A DNA stretch of 6,201 bases. It comes from Pseudomonadota bacterium (GTDB lineage: Bacteria > Pseudomonadota > Alphaproteobacteria > Acetobacterales > Acetobacteraceae). The stretch covers positions 1 to 6,201 of the forward strand of contig JAKBCD010000126.1 in the NCBI GenBank assembly GCA_021808205.1, written 5' to 3'. A model generated the notes under the pieces. It did no database searches and was not told where the DNA came from. It was given only the letters and a program-made list of their open reading frames with translations. Shown here piece by piece: positions 1 through 5,912 of this stretch (position 1 is the stretch's first letter; every line of letters starts with the position of its first letter). The position numbers and the translations under genes are program-made.

Positions 1-276
1 GGTGCCTTCACCTTCGCCATGTGGATCGGCACATTCGCGCTCAACCGCGCCCTATTCCTGATCTTCCTCGTGCTGTGGATCACTTTCGCGCTACTGGGCT
101 TTAGCGACCTGCTGGGCATTGCCTCCCTGGGCACGCTGGGTGGCTATGGCGGGCTGCTCACCGCCCTGCTGGCCTTTTATCTTGGCGCGGCCGAAATCAT
201 CAACGAGACCCACGGCCATACGGTTCTGCCCATCGGCGCGCCGGATGACCGCCTCAAGCGCGCCCAGGCGGAATAA
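1..276 (+). CDS. satP: Acetate/monocarboxylate transporter, GPR1/FUN34/YaaH (SatP) family, 3' part
   Basis: This is the C-terminal 91 residues of an inner-membrane carrier; the reading frame is open to the left edge, so the true start lies outside the window. Family members move acetate, succinate or related small monocarboxylates with protons. What is visible is a conserved-looking G-T-F-x-L-N-R-A segment, then two hydrophobic stretches that would be membrane helices (about visible residues 17-39 and 47-66). The short cytoplasmic tail follows the motif NETHGHTVLPIG, which closely resembles the family's C-terminal NExxGxTVLPxG signature. The tail is charged and ends in a TAA at 274-276. The N-terminal NPAPLGL signature of the family would be upstream and cannot be checked. 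A strong terminator sits over the stop codon, so this is probably the last gene of its own transcript. Substrate is not predictable from this fragment. Confidence 0.85.
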   Translation, partial: GAFTFAMWIGTFALNRALFLIFLVLWITFALLGFSDLLGIASLGTLGGYGGLLTALLAFYLGAAEIINETHGHTVLPIGAPDDRLKRAQAE

Positions 277-297
277 CCCGCCTGGGCGGTTTCTTGT
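261..297 (+). terminator. Intrinsic terminator overlapping the end of the transporter gene
   Basis: A perfect 11-bp GC-rich inverted repeat pairs 261-271 (CGCCCAGGCGG) with 278-288 (CCGCCTGGGCG) around a 6-nt loop (AATAAC). It is followed by a T-rich tail beginning at 290 (TTTCTTGTCT). The left arm encodes the last four residues of the transporter and the loop contains its TAA stop. This separates transcription of the transporter from the operon downstream. The T tract is interrupted, but the stem is strong. Confidence 0.8.
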
Positions 298-342
298 CTC
301 GGCGGCGCTGGTGGTGGCCCAATGGCGGATGGATGCTGCCCT

Positions 343-359
343 GGCGCACAGCATGCGCC
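343..359. repeat. Perfect short inverted repeat, possible operator
   Basis: GGCGCA (343-348) and TGCGCC (354-359) form a perfect 6-bp inverted repeat with a 5-nt spacer (CAGCA). A second overlapping pair, ATGCTG (333-338) and CAGCAT (349-354), has a 10-nt spacer. The repeat lies in the non-coding gap between the transporter terminator and the operon, where a regulator of acyl-CoA/PHA metabolism could bind. Such short repeats arise by chance in GC-rich DNA, so this is only a candidate. Confidence 0.25.
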
Positions 360-377
360 CTGAATCTCGTGAAAAAC

Positions 378-405
378 TTGTTGCGTTTGGTCACGGATTG
401 ATAAA
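378..405 (+). promoter_or_regulatory. Candidate weak sigma70-like promoter for the operon
   Basis: The stretch from about 360 to 460 is visibly AT-richer than the rest of the window, as expected of a promoter region. A possible -35 TTGTTG (378-383) and -10 GATAAA (400-405) are spaced 16 nt apart. TTGATA (398-403) is a better -35 match, but no good -10 lies at the right distance (TATTCT at 426-431 is 22 nt away). No clear sigma54 element was found. The existence of a promoter in 300-460 follows from the upstream terminator; the exact boxes are uncertain. Confidence 0.25.
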
Positions 406-456
406 GGTCAAGGCATTTTCCTGCATATTCTGTGAAATCTGATCACCTGATGAATG

Positions 457-461
457 AAGGA
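457..461 (+). promoter_or_regulatory. Shine-Dalgarno AAGGA that decides the start of the small gene
   Basis: AAGGA ends 9 nt before the ATG at 471 but only 3 nt before the ATG at 465, so 471 is the better start. The in-frame GTG at 432 and ATG at 450 have no comparable site. The two candidate ATGs sit in an 8-bp palindrome, ATGATCAT (465-472). Confidence 0.6.
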
Positions 462-470
462 AACATGATC

Positions 471-764
471 ATGACCGAGAAAACCACAGTCGATCCGATG
501 GGGGCTTTTTCCCTGACAAGGGATTGTCTCGCCGCGCAGCAGAAATTCCTGCCCTCTGGCCGCATTTTCGCTGAGCTCGCCGAAACGGTCCGCACCGTTA
601 CCCAGGCGCAGATTGTCTTTGGCCAGACGGTCATGCGCGCCAATGCCGCACTTCTGGCGGCGCTGATGGAAGTGCCGCCGCCAGGCACGGAGAATCCGGA
701 GAGCACCGACCGCGCCGAACGCCCCAGCCGGGCCGCCCACAAGCCGGATGTTTCGGCTCCATGA
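471..764 (+). CDS. Small helical protein of unknown function, tentatively phasin-like
   Basis: A 97-residue protein that I do not recognise with certainty. Residues about 12-67 are rich in Ala, Leu, Gln and Val, contain no glycine-rich or enzymatic motif, and look like one or two amphipathic helices broken at PSG (28-30). Residues 69-97 form a Pro/Glu/Arg/Ser-rich, probably disordered tail. No signal peptide or membrane helix is seen. The start at 471 is chosen from the AAGGA at 457-461; starting at 465 would add two residues and at 432 thirteen. Its stop overlaps the next start as ATGA (761-764), so it is very likely the first gene of the operon and coupled to the enoyl reductase. Position in a PHA-synthase operon and the Q/A-rich helix suggest a granule-associated phasin or an accessory subunit, but it is shorter than typical phasins and this is inference only. 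It is unlikely to be a spurious frame, because it has a ribosome site and exact coupling. Confidence 0.7.
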   Translation: MTEKTTVDPMGAFSLTRDCLAAQQKFLPSGRIFAELAETVRTVTQAQIVFGQTVMRANAALLAALMEVPPPGTENPESTDRAERPSRAAHKPDVSAP

Positions 765-1546
765 GTGCCCTCAGCTTGCCGGGAAGCCTTGCCGGCAAGC
801 GCGGGCTCATCCTTGGAATCGCCAACGAGCACAGCATCGCCACCGGCTGCGCCAAAGCCTTCGCGGCGCAAGGTGCGGTCCTTGCGTTCACCTATCTGAA
901 CGAAACGGCCAGGCCTTATGTGGCGGCCGTCACAGAACATCTTCCGTGCGAGATTTTTCTGCCCTGCGACGTCGAAACCCCCGGCCAGCTCGAAGTCGTG
1001 TTCGACAGCATAACCCAACGCTGGGGCAAGCTTGATTTCCTGGTGCATTCCATCGCCTTCGCCCCGGCGGCGGATCTGCACGGCCGCATGGTGGATTGCT
1101 CGGCCGAGGGCTTTGCCCGCGCCATGGACGTCTCCTGCCATTCCTTTCTGCGCGCCGCCCGCCTCGCTGAACCTTTGATGAAAGATGGCGGCGCCCTGCT
1201 GGCCATGACCTATCAAGGCTCCGAACGCGTGATCCCCCATTATGGCATCATGGGCCCCGTGAAGGCCGCACTGGAAAGCGTGGTGCGCTACGTGGCCGTG
1301 GAACTTGGCCCCAAGGGCATCCGCGCCAACGCCCTCTCTCCCGGCCCCATCGCCACCCGCGCTGCAAGCGGCATCGCGCATTTCTCAGACCTGCTGGAAA
1401 GTGCAAGCCGCGCCGCGCCGGAAGGACGGCTGGTCACCATCGAGGATTGTGGCACACTGGCGGCGTTCATGGTGAGCGATGCCGCACGCATGCTCACCGG
1501 CACCATCATTCCCGTCGATGGCGGGGAACATCTGCTTGGGGCCTAA
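761..1546 (+). CDS. fabI: Enoyl-ACP reductase (NADH), FabI type, operon paralogue
   Basis: This 261-residue SDR-fold reductase is the usual FabI length. FabI reduces trans-2-enoyl thioesters to acyl thioesters with NAD(P)H in the cytoplasm. The atypical FabI nucleotide loop GIANEHSIA is at 19-27 and HSIAFAP at 96-102. The FabI active-site pattern is present: Tyr151 (MTYQG), Tyr161 and Lys168 (YGIMGPVK), followed by SPGPIATRAASGI (193-205) and a C-terminal PVDGGEH. Position 99 is Ala where E. coli FabI has Gly93; Ala also occurs in other FabIs such as that of Staphylococcus. The gene starts within the previous stop codon (ATGA) with no convincing Shine-Dalgarno, which points to translational coupling. 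Lying in a PHA/acyl-phosphate operon rather than with fatty acid synthesis genes, it may be a second FabI acting on short enoyl-CoA or enoyl-ACP; that role is inference. Family assignment is secure. Confidence 0.92.
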   Translation: MSALSLPGSLAGKRGLILGIANEHSIATGCAKAFAAQGAVLAFTYLNETARPYVAAVTEHLPCEIFLPCDVETPGQLEVVFDSITQRWGKLDFLVHSIAFAPAADLHGRMVDCSAEGFARAMDVSCHSFLRAARLAEPLMKDGGALLAMTYQGSERVIPHYGIMGPVKAALESVVRYVAVELGPKGIRANALSPGPIATRAASGIAHFSDLLESASRAAPEGRLVTIEDCGTLAAFMVSDAARMLTGTIIPVDGGEHLLGA

Positions 1547-1571
1547 CCTGCCCGAATATGCGTAACCGAAC

Positions 1572-1576
1572 AGGAA
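1572..1576 (+). promoter_or_regulatory. Shine-Dalgarno AGGAA for the PHA synthase
   Basis: AGGAA ends 8 nt before the ATG at 1585, in the 38-nt gap after the enoyl reductase stop. No terminator or separate promoter is visible in this gap, so the synthase is probably cotranscribed but independently initiated in translation. Confidence 0.6.
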
Positions 1577-1584
1577 CCATCTGA

Positions 1585-3297
1585 ATGCCGGAAGCAACCG
1601 ATGATTGCGGCGATTTAGACCGCAGCCTCCACGCATCCCAGGCGCGGCTGACCGGCGGCCTTTCCCTTACCGCCCTGGCATTAGCCTGGACGGATTGGGC
1701 CATGCATATGGCCGACCAACCCGGCCGCCAGCTGCACCTCGCCCAGAATGCCGCGCGCGACTGGACCGCCCTCATCCGCCAGGCGCTCGGGCTGAATTTC
1801 GAGTCCGTTGCCCCAGAGCCGCAGGACCACCGCTTCCAAGACCCGAGCTGGCAGCACGGCCCCGCCGCCCTGGCCGCGCAAGCCTTCCTGCGCGCCGAAC
1901 GCTTCTGGGACGATGCCACCAGCCAAACCGCCGGCGTCTCGGTCGAGAATGCACGGATCGTGAATTTCGCTGTCCGGCAGATGCTGGACGTGATGGCCCC
2001 CTCCAACCTCCCGCTCGTCAACCCGGAGGTTCTGGCCACGGCCCAGGCCACAGGCGGAGACTCGCTGCGCCAAGGGGTACGCAATTTCATCGCGGATTTA
2101 CGTGCCATGAGCACCACCACCACCCAGCCTTTGCCGATGCGGCCGGGCAAGGATGTCGCCATCACCCCTGGCCAGGTGGTGTTCCGCAACGAGCTCCTGG
2201 AGCTCATTCAATACGCTTCAGCTACACAAACCGTCCGGCCAGAGCCCGTGCTCATCGTGCCCGCCTGGATCATGAAATATTACATCCTGGATCTCTCGCC
2301 GCAGAATTCCTTAGTGAAATATCTCGTCAGCCAAGGCTTCACCGTGTTCTGCATATCATGGCGCAACCCCGACGCCTCGATGCGCGATGTCTCGCTGGAC
2401 GATTATCGCCGCCTCGGTACCATGGCCGCACTGGATGCCATTACCGCTATTTGCGGCAAGGACAAAAAAATCCACGCCACCGGCTATTGCCTTGGCGGCA
2501 CGCTGCTCTCCATCACTGCCGCCGCCATGGCGCGCGAGCACGACGAGCGCCTGGCCAGCATCACTTTGCTGGCAGCACAGACGGATTTTACCGAAGCGGG
2601 CGAGCTGCAACTCTTCATCAACGATTCCCAGCTTCACTTCCTGGACGACGCGATGTGGGCGCAGGGTTATCTAGACACCAAACAAATGGCCGGCGCCTTC
2701 CAGATGCTGCGCGCAAACGACCTCGTCTGGTCGCAAATGATCCGCCGCTATTATCTGGGCGAGGAAGACCACCCGAACGACCTGATGTCCTGGAACATGG
2801 ATGCCACCCGCATGCCCTACCGCATGCATTCTGAATATCTGCACAAGCTGTTTCTGAATAACGACCTCGCGGAAGGAAGGTTCGAAGCGGGCGGGCGCAA
2901 CATCTCACTGGCGGATATCCATGTGCCCTTCTTTGTCATCGGCACGGAAACAGACCATATCGCCCCCTGGCGCTCGGTTTATAAATTGCAGCAGTTGAAC
3001 GGGGAGGATTTCACTTTCGTGCTGACCTCCGGCGGTCACAACGCGGGCGTGGTGAGCGAGCCAGGCCATCCCCACCGGCATTTCTGCAAGCTGCAACGCA
3101 AGCCGGGGGATCTCTATCTCTCCCCGGATGAATGGCAAACCCAAGCCACCTGCCAGAATGGATCCTGGTGGCTGGAATGGACCGCCTGGCTTGCCGGCCA
3201 TTCCGGCGCGCCTATCGCCCCGCCGCCCGCAGGCGCGCCCAAGGCGGGCTACAAAATCCTGGAACCCGCCCCCGGCACCTACATCTTTCAGCGTTGA
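1585..3297 (+). CDS. phaC: Class I-type poly(3-hydroxyalkanoate) synthase (PhaC family)
   Basis: A 570-residue protein of the PHA polymerase family, which links (R)-3-hydroxyacyl-CoA units into polyester on granules and releases CoA. Residues about 20-57 (LTGGLSLTALALAWTDWAMH and following) match the short PHBC_N segment found in one group of alphaproteobacterial synthases. A PhaC_N region follows, then the alpha/beta-hydrolase core. The lipase-like box is GYCLGG (300-305) with nucleophile Cys302. The other predicted triad residues are Asp457 in TDHIAPW and His485 in GGHNAGV, matching Cys319/Asp480/His508 of the Cupriavidus enzyme. KYYILDLSPQNSLV (231-244), SWRNPDASM (258-266) and NDLVW (378-382, conserved Trp) are further PhaC hallmarks, as are SWWLEWTAWLAG near 527-538 and a C-terminal EPAPGTYIF. 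The full length and complete triad argue for an active enzyme. Automatic pipelines often label this group only as an alpha/beta hydrolase. Substrate chain length is not readable from sequence. Confidence 0.93.
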   Translation: MPEATDDCGDLDRSLHASQARLTGGLSLTALALAWTDWAMHMADQPGRQLHLAQNAARDWTALIRQALGLNFESVAPEPQDHRFQDPSWQHGPAALAAQAFLRAERFWDDATSQTAGVSVENARIVNFAVRQMLDVMAPSNLPLVNPEVLATAQATGGDSLRQGVRNFIADLRAMSTTTTQPLPMRPGKDVAITPGQVVFRNELLELIQYASATQTVRPEPVLIVPAWIMKYYILDLSPQNSLVKYLVSQGFTVFCISWRNPDASMRDVSLDDYRRLGTMAALDAITAICGKDKKIHATGYCLGGTLLSITAAAMAREHDERLASITLLAAQTDFTEAGELQLFINDSQLHFLDDAMWAQGYLDTKQMAGAFQMLRANDLVWSQMIRRYYLGEEDHPNDLMSWNMDATRMPYRMHSEYLHKLFLNNDLAEGRFEAGGRNISLADIHVPFFVIGTETDHIAPWRSVYKLQQLNGEDFTFVLTSGGHNAGVVSEPGHPHRHFCKLQRKPGDLYLSPDEWQTQATCQNGSWWLEWTAWLAGHSGAPIAPPPAGAPKAGYKILEPAPGTYIFQR

Positions 3298-3301
3298 AGG
3301 A

Positions 3302-3322
3302 ATGAACGACGGACATGAATAA
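3302..3322 (+). other. Six-codon mini-ORF bridging the phaC/hydratase junction
   Basis: ATG at 3302 opens a six-residue frame (MNDGHE) whose TAA at 3320-3322 lies just inside the following gene, six bases after its ATG at 3315. It begins four bases after the phaC stop. AAGGA (3297-3301) directly abuts this ATG, too close to serve it, and lies 13 nt from the ATG at 3315, rather far; GACGGA just before 3315 is a weak alternative. The mini-ORF may be chance or may help re-initiation at 3315. Confidence 0.2.
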
Positions 3323-4700
3323 CGAGCTTCTGGAGAACCGCACCTTCTCCGAAATCGCCGTTGGCGACACCGCCAGCCTTACCAAATCCTTCTCAAATGA
3401 CGATATCGCGCTGTTTTCCTATATCTCAGGTGATGTAAATCCCGCCCACCTGGACAAGGACTACGCCGCCTCCGACCTGTTCCATCATATCATCGCGCAG
3501 GGCGTGCTCACCGCCGGGCTAATCTCCGCCGTACTGGGCACGAAACTTCCAGGGCCCGGAACCATATATCTGGCACAGGAGCTGAAATTCCACGCCCCGG
3601 TTTCCCCCGGCGACACCATCACCGCGCAGGTCACGGTGCGCGAACTCATCCCGGAAAAGCATCGCGTCATCCTGGATTGCCATTGCCTCAACCAGGATGG
3701 CAAGGATGTGCTGAGCGGCACCGCCACCGTGCAGGCGCCGACCGAAAAAGTCACCCGCCACGCCATCGCTCTGCCGGAGGTACGGCTGCTGCGCCATGAA
3801 TTCCTGCGCAATTTACTCGCCAAGGCCGCATCCGGCGTAGCTCTGCACACCGCCATCGCTTATCCGTGCGATGAAATCTCCCTGCTCGCCGCCACGGAAG
3901 CCGCCGCGCGCGGCCTCATCACCCCCATCCTCGTCGGCCCGGAAGCGCTCATCCGCGCCACCGCCGCGCAATATAAGCTCGATATTTCTGGCTTCCGGAT
4001 CGAGGAAGCCCGAACCAGCGCCGATGCCGCCAGGCGCGCCGTCGCCCTGGTGCATGAAGGCGCTGCCCGCGCGCTGATGAAAGGCGCTCTGCACACGGAT
4101 GAATTGCTGCACGAGGTGATGCACGAAACAACCGGCCTGCGCACAGGCAGCCGGCTCAGCCATGTCTATGTCATGGATGTGCCATCCTACCCCAAGCCGC
4201 TGCTCATTACCGATGCCGCCATCAATATCTGCCCGAATCTGCCTGAGAAACACAGCATCGTTCAAAACGCCATCGGCCTTGCCCAGGCACTGGGCATAAA
4301 AACCCCGCGCGTTGCCATTCTCGCCGCGGTGGAAACCGTGAACCCCGCCATGCAAGCCACGCTGGACGCCGCTGCCCTGTGCAAAATGGCCGAGCGCGGC
4401 CAGATCACCGGCGCCATTCTCGACGGTCCCCTGGCGTTCGACAATGCCATCTCCGCCGAAGCCGCCGCCCAGAAACACATCGTCTCCACCGTCGCCGGCC
4501 AGGCCGATATTCTCCTGGTGCCGGATATTGAGTCAGGCAACATGCTGGCCAAGCAGCTCACCTTCCTCGCCAATGCGGATGCGGCGGGCATCGTGCTGGG
4601 CGCCGCGGTTCCCATCATCCTCACCAGCCGCGCGGATAACGACCGCGCCCGCCTCGCCTCCTGCGCCATCGCGGTGATGATGGCCAACGCCTATGGCTGA
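3315..4700 (+). CDS. Bifunctional (R)-enoyl-CoA hydratase (MaoC)/phosphate acyltransferase (PTA/PTB) fusion
   Basis: A 461-residue two-domain protein. Residues about 8-143 are a MaoC-like hot-dog hydratase, with the hydratase-2 motif FSYISGDVNPAHLD (34-47) carrying the catalytic pair Asp40 and His45. This domain should interconvert trans-2-enoyl-CoA and (R)-3-hydroxyacyl-CoA, the stereoisomer PhaC uses. Residues about 155-461 are a phosphotransacetylase/phosphotransbutyrylase domain exchanging CoA and phosphate. Its family signatures include LMKGALHTDELL (254-265), ITDAAINICP (298-307), DGPLAFDNAIS (370-380) and DILLVPDIESGNMLAKQL (398-415). The fusion is a known architecture in proteobacteria. 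The gene follows phaC by 17 nt and overlaps the kinase gene by 8 nt, matching the usual phosphotransacylase-kinase pairing. Acyl preference (acetyl, propionyl or butyryl) cannot be fixed by eye; the hydratase partner favours C4 or longer for at least part of the work, which is inference. Confidence 0.92.
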   Translation: MNNELLENRTFSEIAVGDTASLTKSFSNDDIALFSYISGDVNPAHLDKDYAASDLFHHIIAQGVLTAGLISAVLGTKLPGPGTIYLAQELKFHAPVSPGDTITAQVTVRELIPEKHRVILDCHCLNQDGKDVLSGTATVQAPTEKVTRHAIALPEVRLLRHEFLRNLLAKAASGVALHTAIAYPCDEISLLAATEAAARGLITPILVGPEALIRATAAQYKLDISGFRIEEARTSADAARRAVALVHEGAARALMKGALHTDELLHEVMHETTGLRTGSRLSHVYVMDVPSYPKPLLITDAAINICPNLPEKHSIVQNAIGLAQALGIKTPRVAILAAVETVNPAMQATLDAAALCKMAERGQITGAILDGPLAFDNAISAEAAAQKHIVSTVAGQADILLVPDIESGNMLAKQLTFLANADAAGIVLGAAVPIILTSRADNDRARLASCAIAVMMANAYG

Positions 4701-5865
4701 CGCGATCCTCACCATAAATGCCGGTTCCTCCAGCATCAAATTTGCCGTGTTCGAGCTGAAAAACGGCCTCACCCGCACGGCAACCGGCCTCGCTGAAAAT
4801 ATCGGCGCGGCTCCGCATCTGCTGATCAAAACCGGCACGGCAACCGCCCTGGAAAAGCACTGGCCGGACCACGCGCCTCTCAACCATGAAGCCCTGCTGA
4901 GTGAAGTTCTGAACTGGGTGGAAACCCATCTGGGCGATGATCAGCTCATCGCCGCCGGGCACCGCATCGTCCATGGCGGCCGGACATTCACCCAGCCCTT
5001 GCTGCTGGACCCCTCCCATCTGGCGGAGATCGCCCGCCTCAACCAGCTCGCCCCCCTGCACGAGCCGCATAATTGCGCCGCTGTGCAGGCGCTTTTCAAT
5101 CTCCGTCCCAGGCTCAGGCAAGTTGGATGTTTCGACACATCTTTCCATCACACCATACCCGAAATCGCCACGCGCTTCGCCATTCCACGCAAATTTCACG
5201 AAGAAGGCGTGCGCCGTTACGGTTTTCACGGCCTGTCCTACGAATATATCGCCTCTCGCCTGCCAGGGGCCGCGCCACATCTCGCCAAGGGCCGCGTCAT
5301 CGTCGCGCATCTTGGCAATGGCGCCAGTATGTGCGCCATGAAAGACGGTAAATCCATAGACTCCACCATGGGCTTCACGGCGCTGGATGGTTTGGTGATG
5401 GGCACGCGCTCCGGCGCGATCGATCCTGGCGTGCTGATCTATTTCATGCAATCCCACGGCATGAACGCGGAGGATATCGCTGCGCTGCTCTACAAGCAAT
5501 CTGGCCTGCTCGGTGTTTCCGGCATTTCCTACGATGTCCGCACTTTGCTTGAAAGCTCCGCGCCCGAAGCCACGGAGGCCCTGGATCTTTTCACCTACCA
5601 GGCCGCCCGGCAGGCTGGCAGCCTTATCGCTTCCCTCGGCGGGCTGGACGGCCTGATCTTCACCGCCGGCATCGGTGAACATGCGCCGTCCATCCGCGCA
5701 GCCATTTGCAATCGCCTCGCCTGGATGGGCATCAAGCTCTGCCCGGAAGCCAACGCCGCCAACGAGGCCGGCATCAGCGAACCGGACAGCGCGGTGGAAG
5801 TGCGCGTCATCCCCACGAACGAAGAGCTGATGATCGCCACTCACACACGCGCCTTGATCGAATAA
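4693..5865 (+). CDS. ackA: Acetate/propionate (short-chain acyl) kinase
   Basis: A 390-residue ASKHA-fold kinase of normal AckA length that interconverts acyl-phosphate plus ADP with carboxylate plus ATP in the cytoplasm. The phosphate-binding start LTINAGSSSIKF (6-17) is intact. Other family residues are Arg91 in GHRIVHGG (89-96), Asp148 in FDTSFH (147-152), His179 in YGFHG (176-180) and AHLGNGAS (205-212). Arg239 is in MGTRSGAIDPG (236-246), followed by AGIGEH (325-330) and PTNEEL (374-379). In the Arg loop most classical acetate kinases read RSGDIDP; here the Asp is Ala, as I recall for an alphaproteobacterial acetate/propionate kinase subgroup. The start codon lies inside the end of the hydratase/phosphotransacylase gene (ATGGCTGA, 8-nt overlap), so translation is probably coupled and stoichiometric. 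It is the last gene of the operon. Substrate could be acetate, propionate or butyrate; the family call is secure. Confidence 0.93.
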   Translation: MADAILTINAGSSSIKFAVFELKNGLTRTATGLAENIGAAPHLLIKTGTATALEKHWPDHAPLNHEALLSEVLNWVETHLGDDQLIAAGHRIVHGGRTFTQPLLLDPSHLAEIARLNQLAPLHEPHNCAAVQALFNLRPRLRQVGCFDTSFHHTIPEIATRFAIPRKFHEEGVRRYGFHGLSYEYIASRLPGAAPHLAKGRVIVAHLGNGASMCAMKDGKSIDSTMGFTALDGLVMGTRSGAIDPGVLIYFMQSHGMNAEDIAALLYKQSGLLGVSGISYDVRTLLESSAPEATEALDLFTYQAARQAGSLIASLGGLDGLIFTAGIGEHAPSIRAAICNRLAWMGIKLCPEANAANEAGISEPDSAVEVRVIPTNEELMIATHTRALIE

Positions 5866-5912
5866 AAGATCACCGCGTTTTGGAAAAGAGCAATACCAAG
5901 AAGCTTTACCAA
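5866..5912. other. Convergent intergenic gap, no clear terminator
   Basis: These 47 bp separate the 3' ends of the kinase gene and the minus-strand oxidoreductase. They are AT-richer than the flanks and contain the palindrome AAGCTT and two TACCAA direct repeats (5898-5912 region). No GC-rich hairpin with a T tract is visible on either strand, so termination may be Rho-dependent or occur inside the opposing gene. Confidence 0.4.

Noticed and set aside
384..404. Possible sigma54 (-24/-12) promoter in TTTGGTCACGGATTGATAAA
   Set aside because: The GG and GC dinucleotides are not at the required spacing and the -12 GC is missing.
119..442. 107-codon plus-strand frame across the transporter end and the intergenic region
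   Set aside because: It overlaps the transporter in another phase, crosses the terminator hairpin and has an unlikely Pro/Arg/Ser-rich composition.
443..1381. 312-codon minus-strand frame opposite the small gene and fabI
   Set aside because: It runs through two plus-strand genes, one of them an unmistakable FabI; composition and lack of motifs fit a shadow frame.
1605..2834. 409-codon plus-strand frame overlapping phaC in another phase
   Set aside because: The translation is dominated by Arg, Pro, His and Ala and has no domain, while the overlapping phaC frame is complete with its catalytic triad.
3813..4478. 221-codon minus-strand frame opposite the hydratase/phosphotransacylase gene
   Set aside because: Gly-rich, motif-free antisense of a clearly coding plus-strand domain.
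4621..5844. 407-codon open frame on the minus strand opposite the acyl kinase
   Set aside because: The plus-strand kinase in this stretch has every family motif. The antisense translation is rich in Gly, Arg and His with no recognisable motif, as expected from a GC-rich shadow frame.
5872..5892. TTTT-GG-AAAA stretch after the kinase stop as a terminator hairpin
   Set aside because: The loop would be only 2 nt, the stem is 4 A-T pairs and no T tract follows, so it cannot act as an intrinsic terminator.
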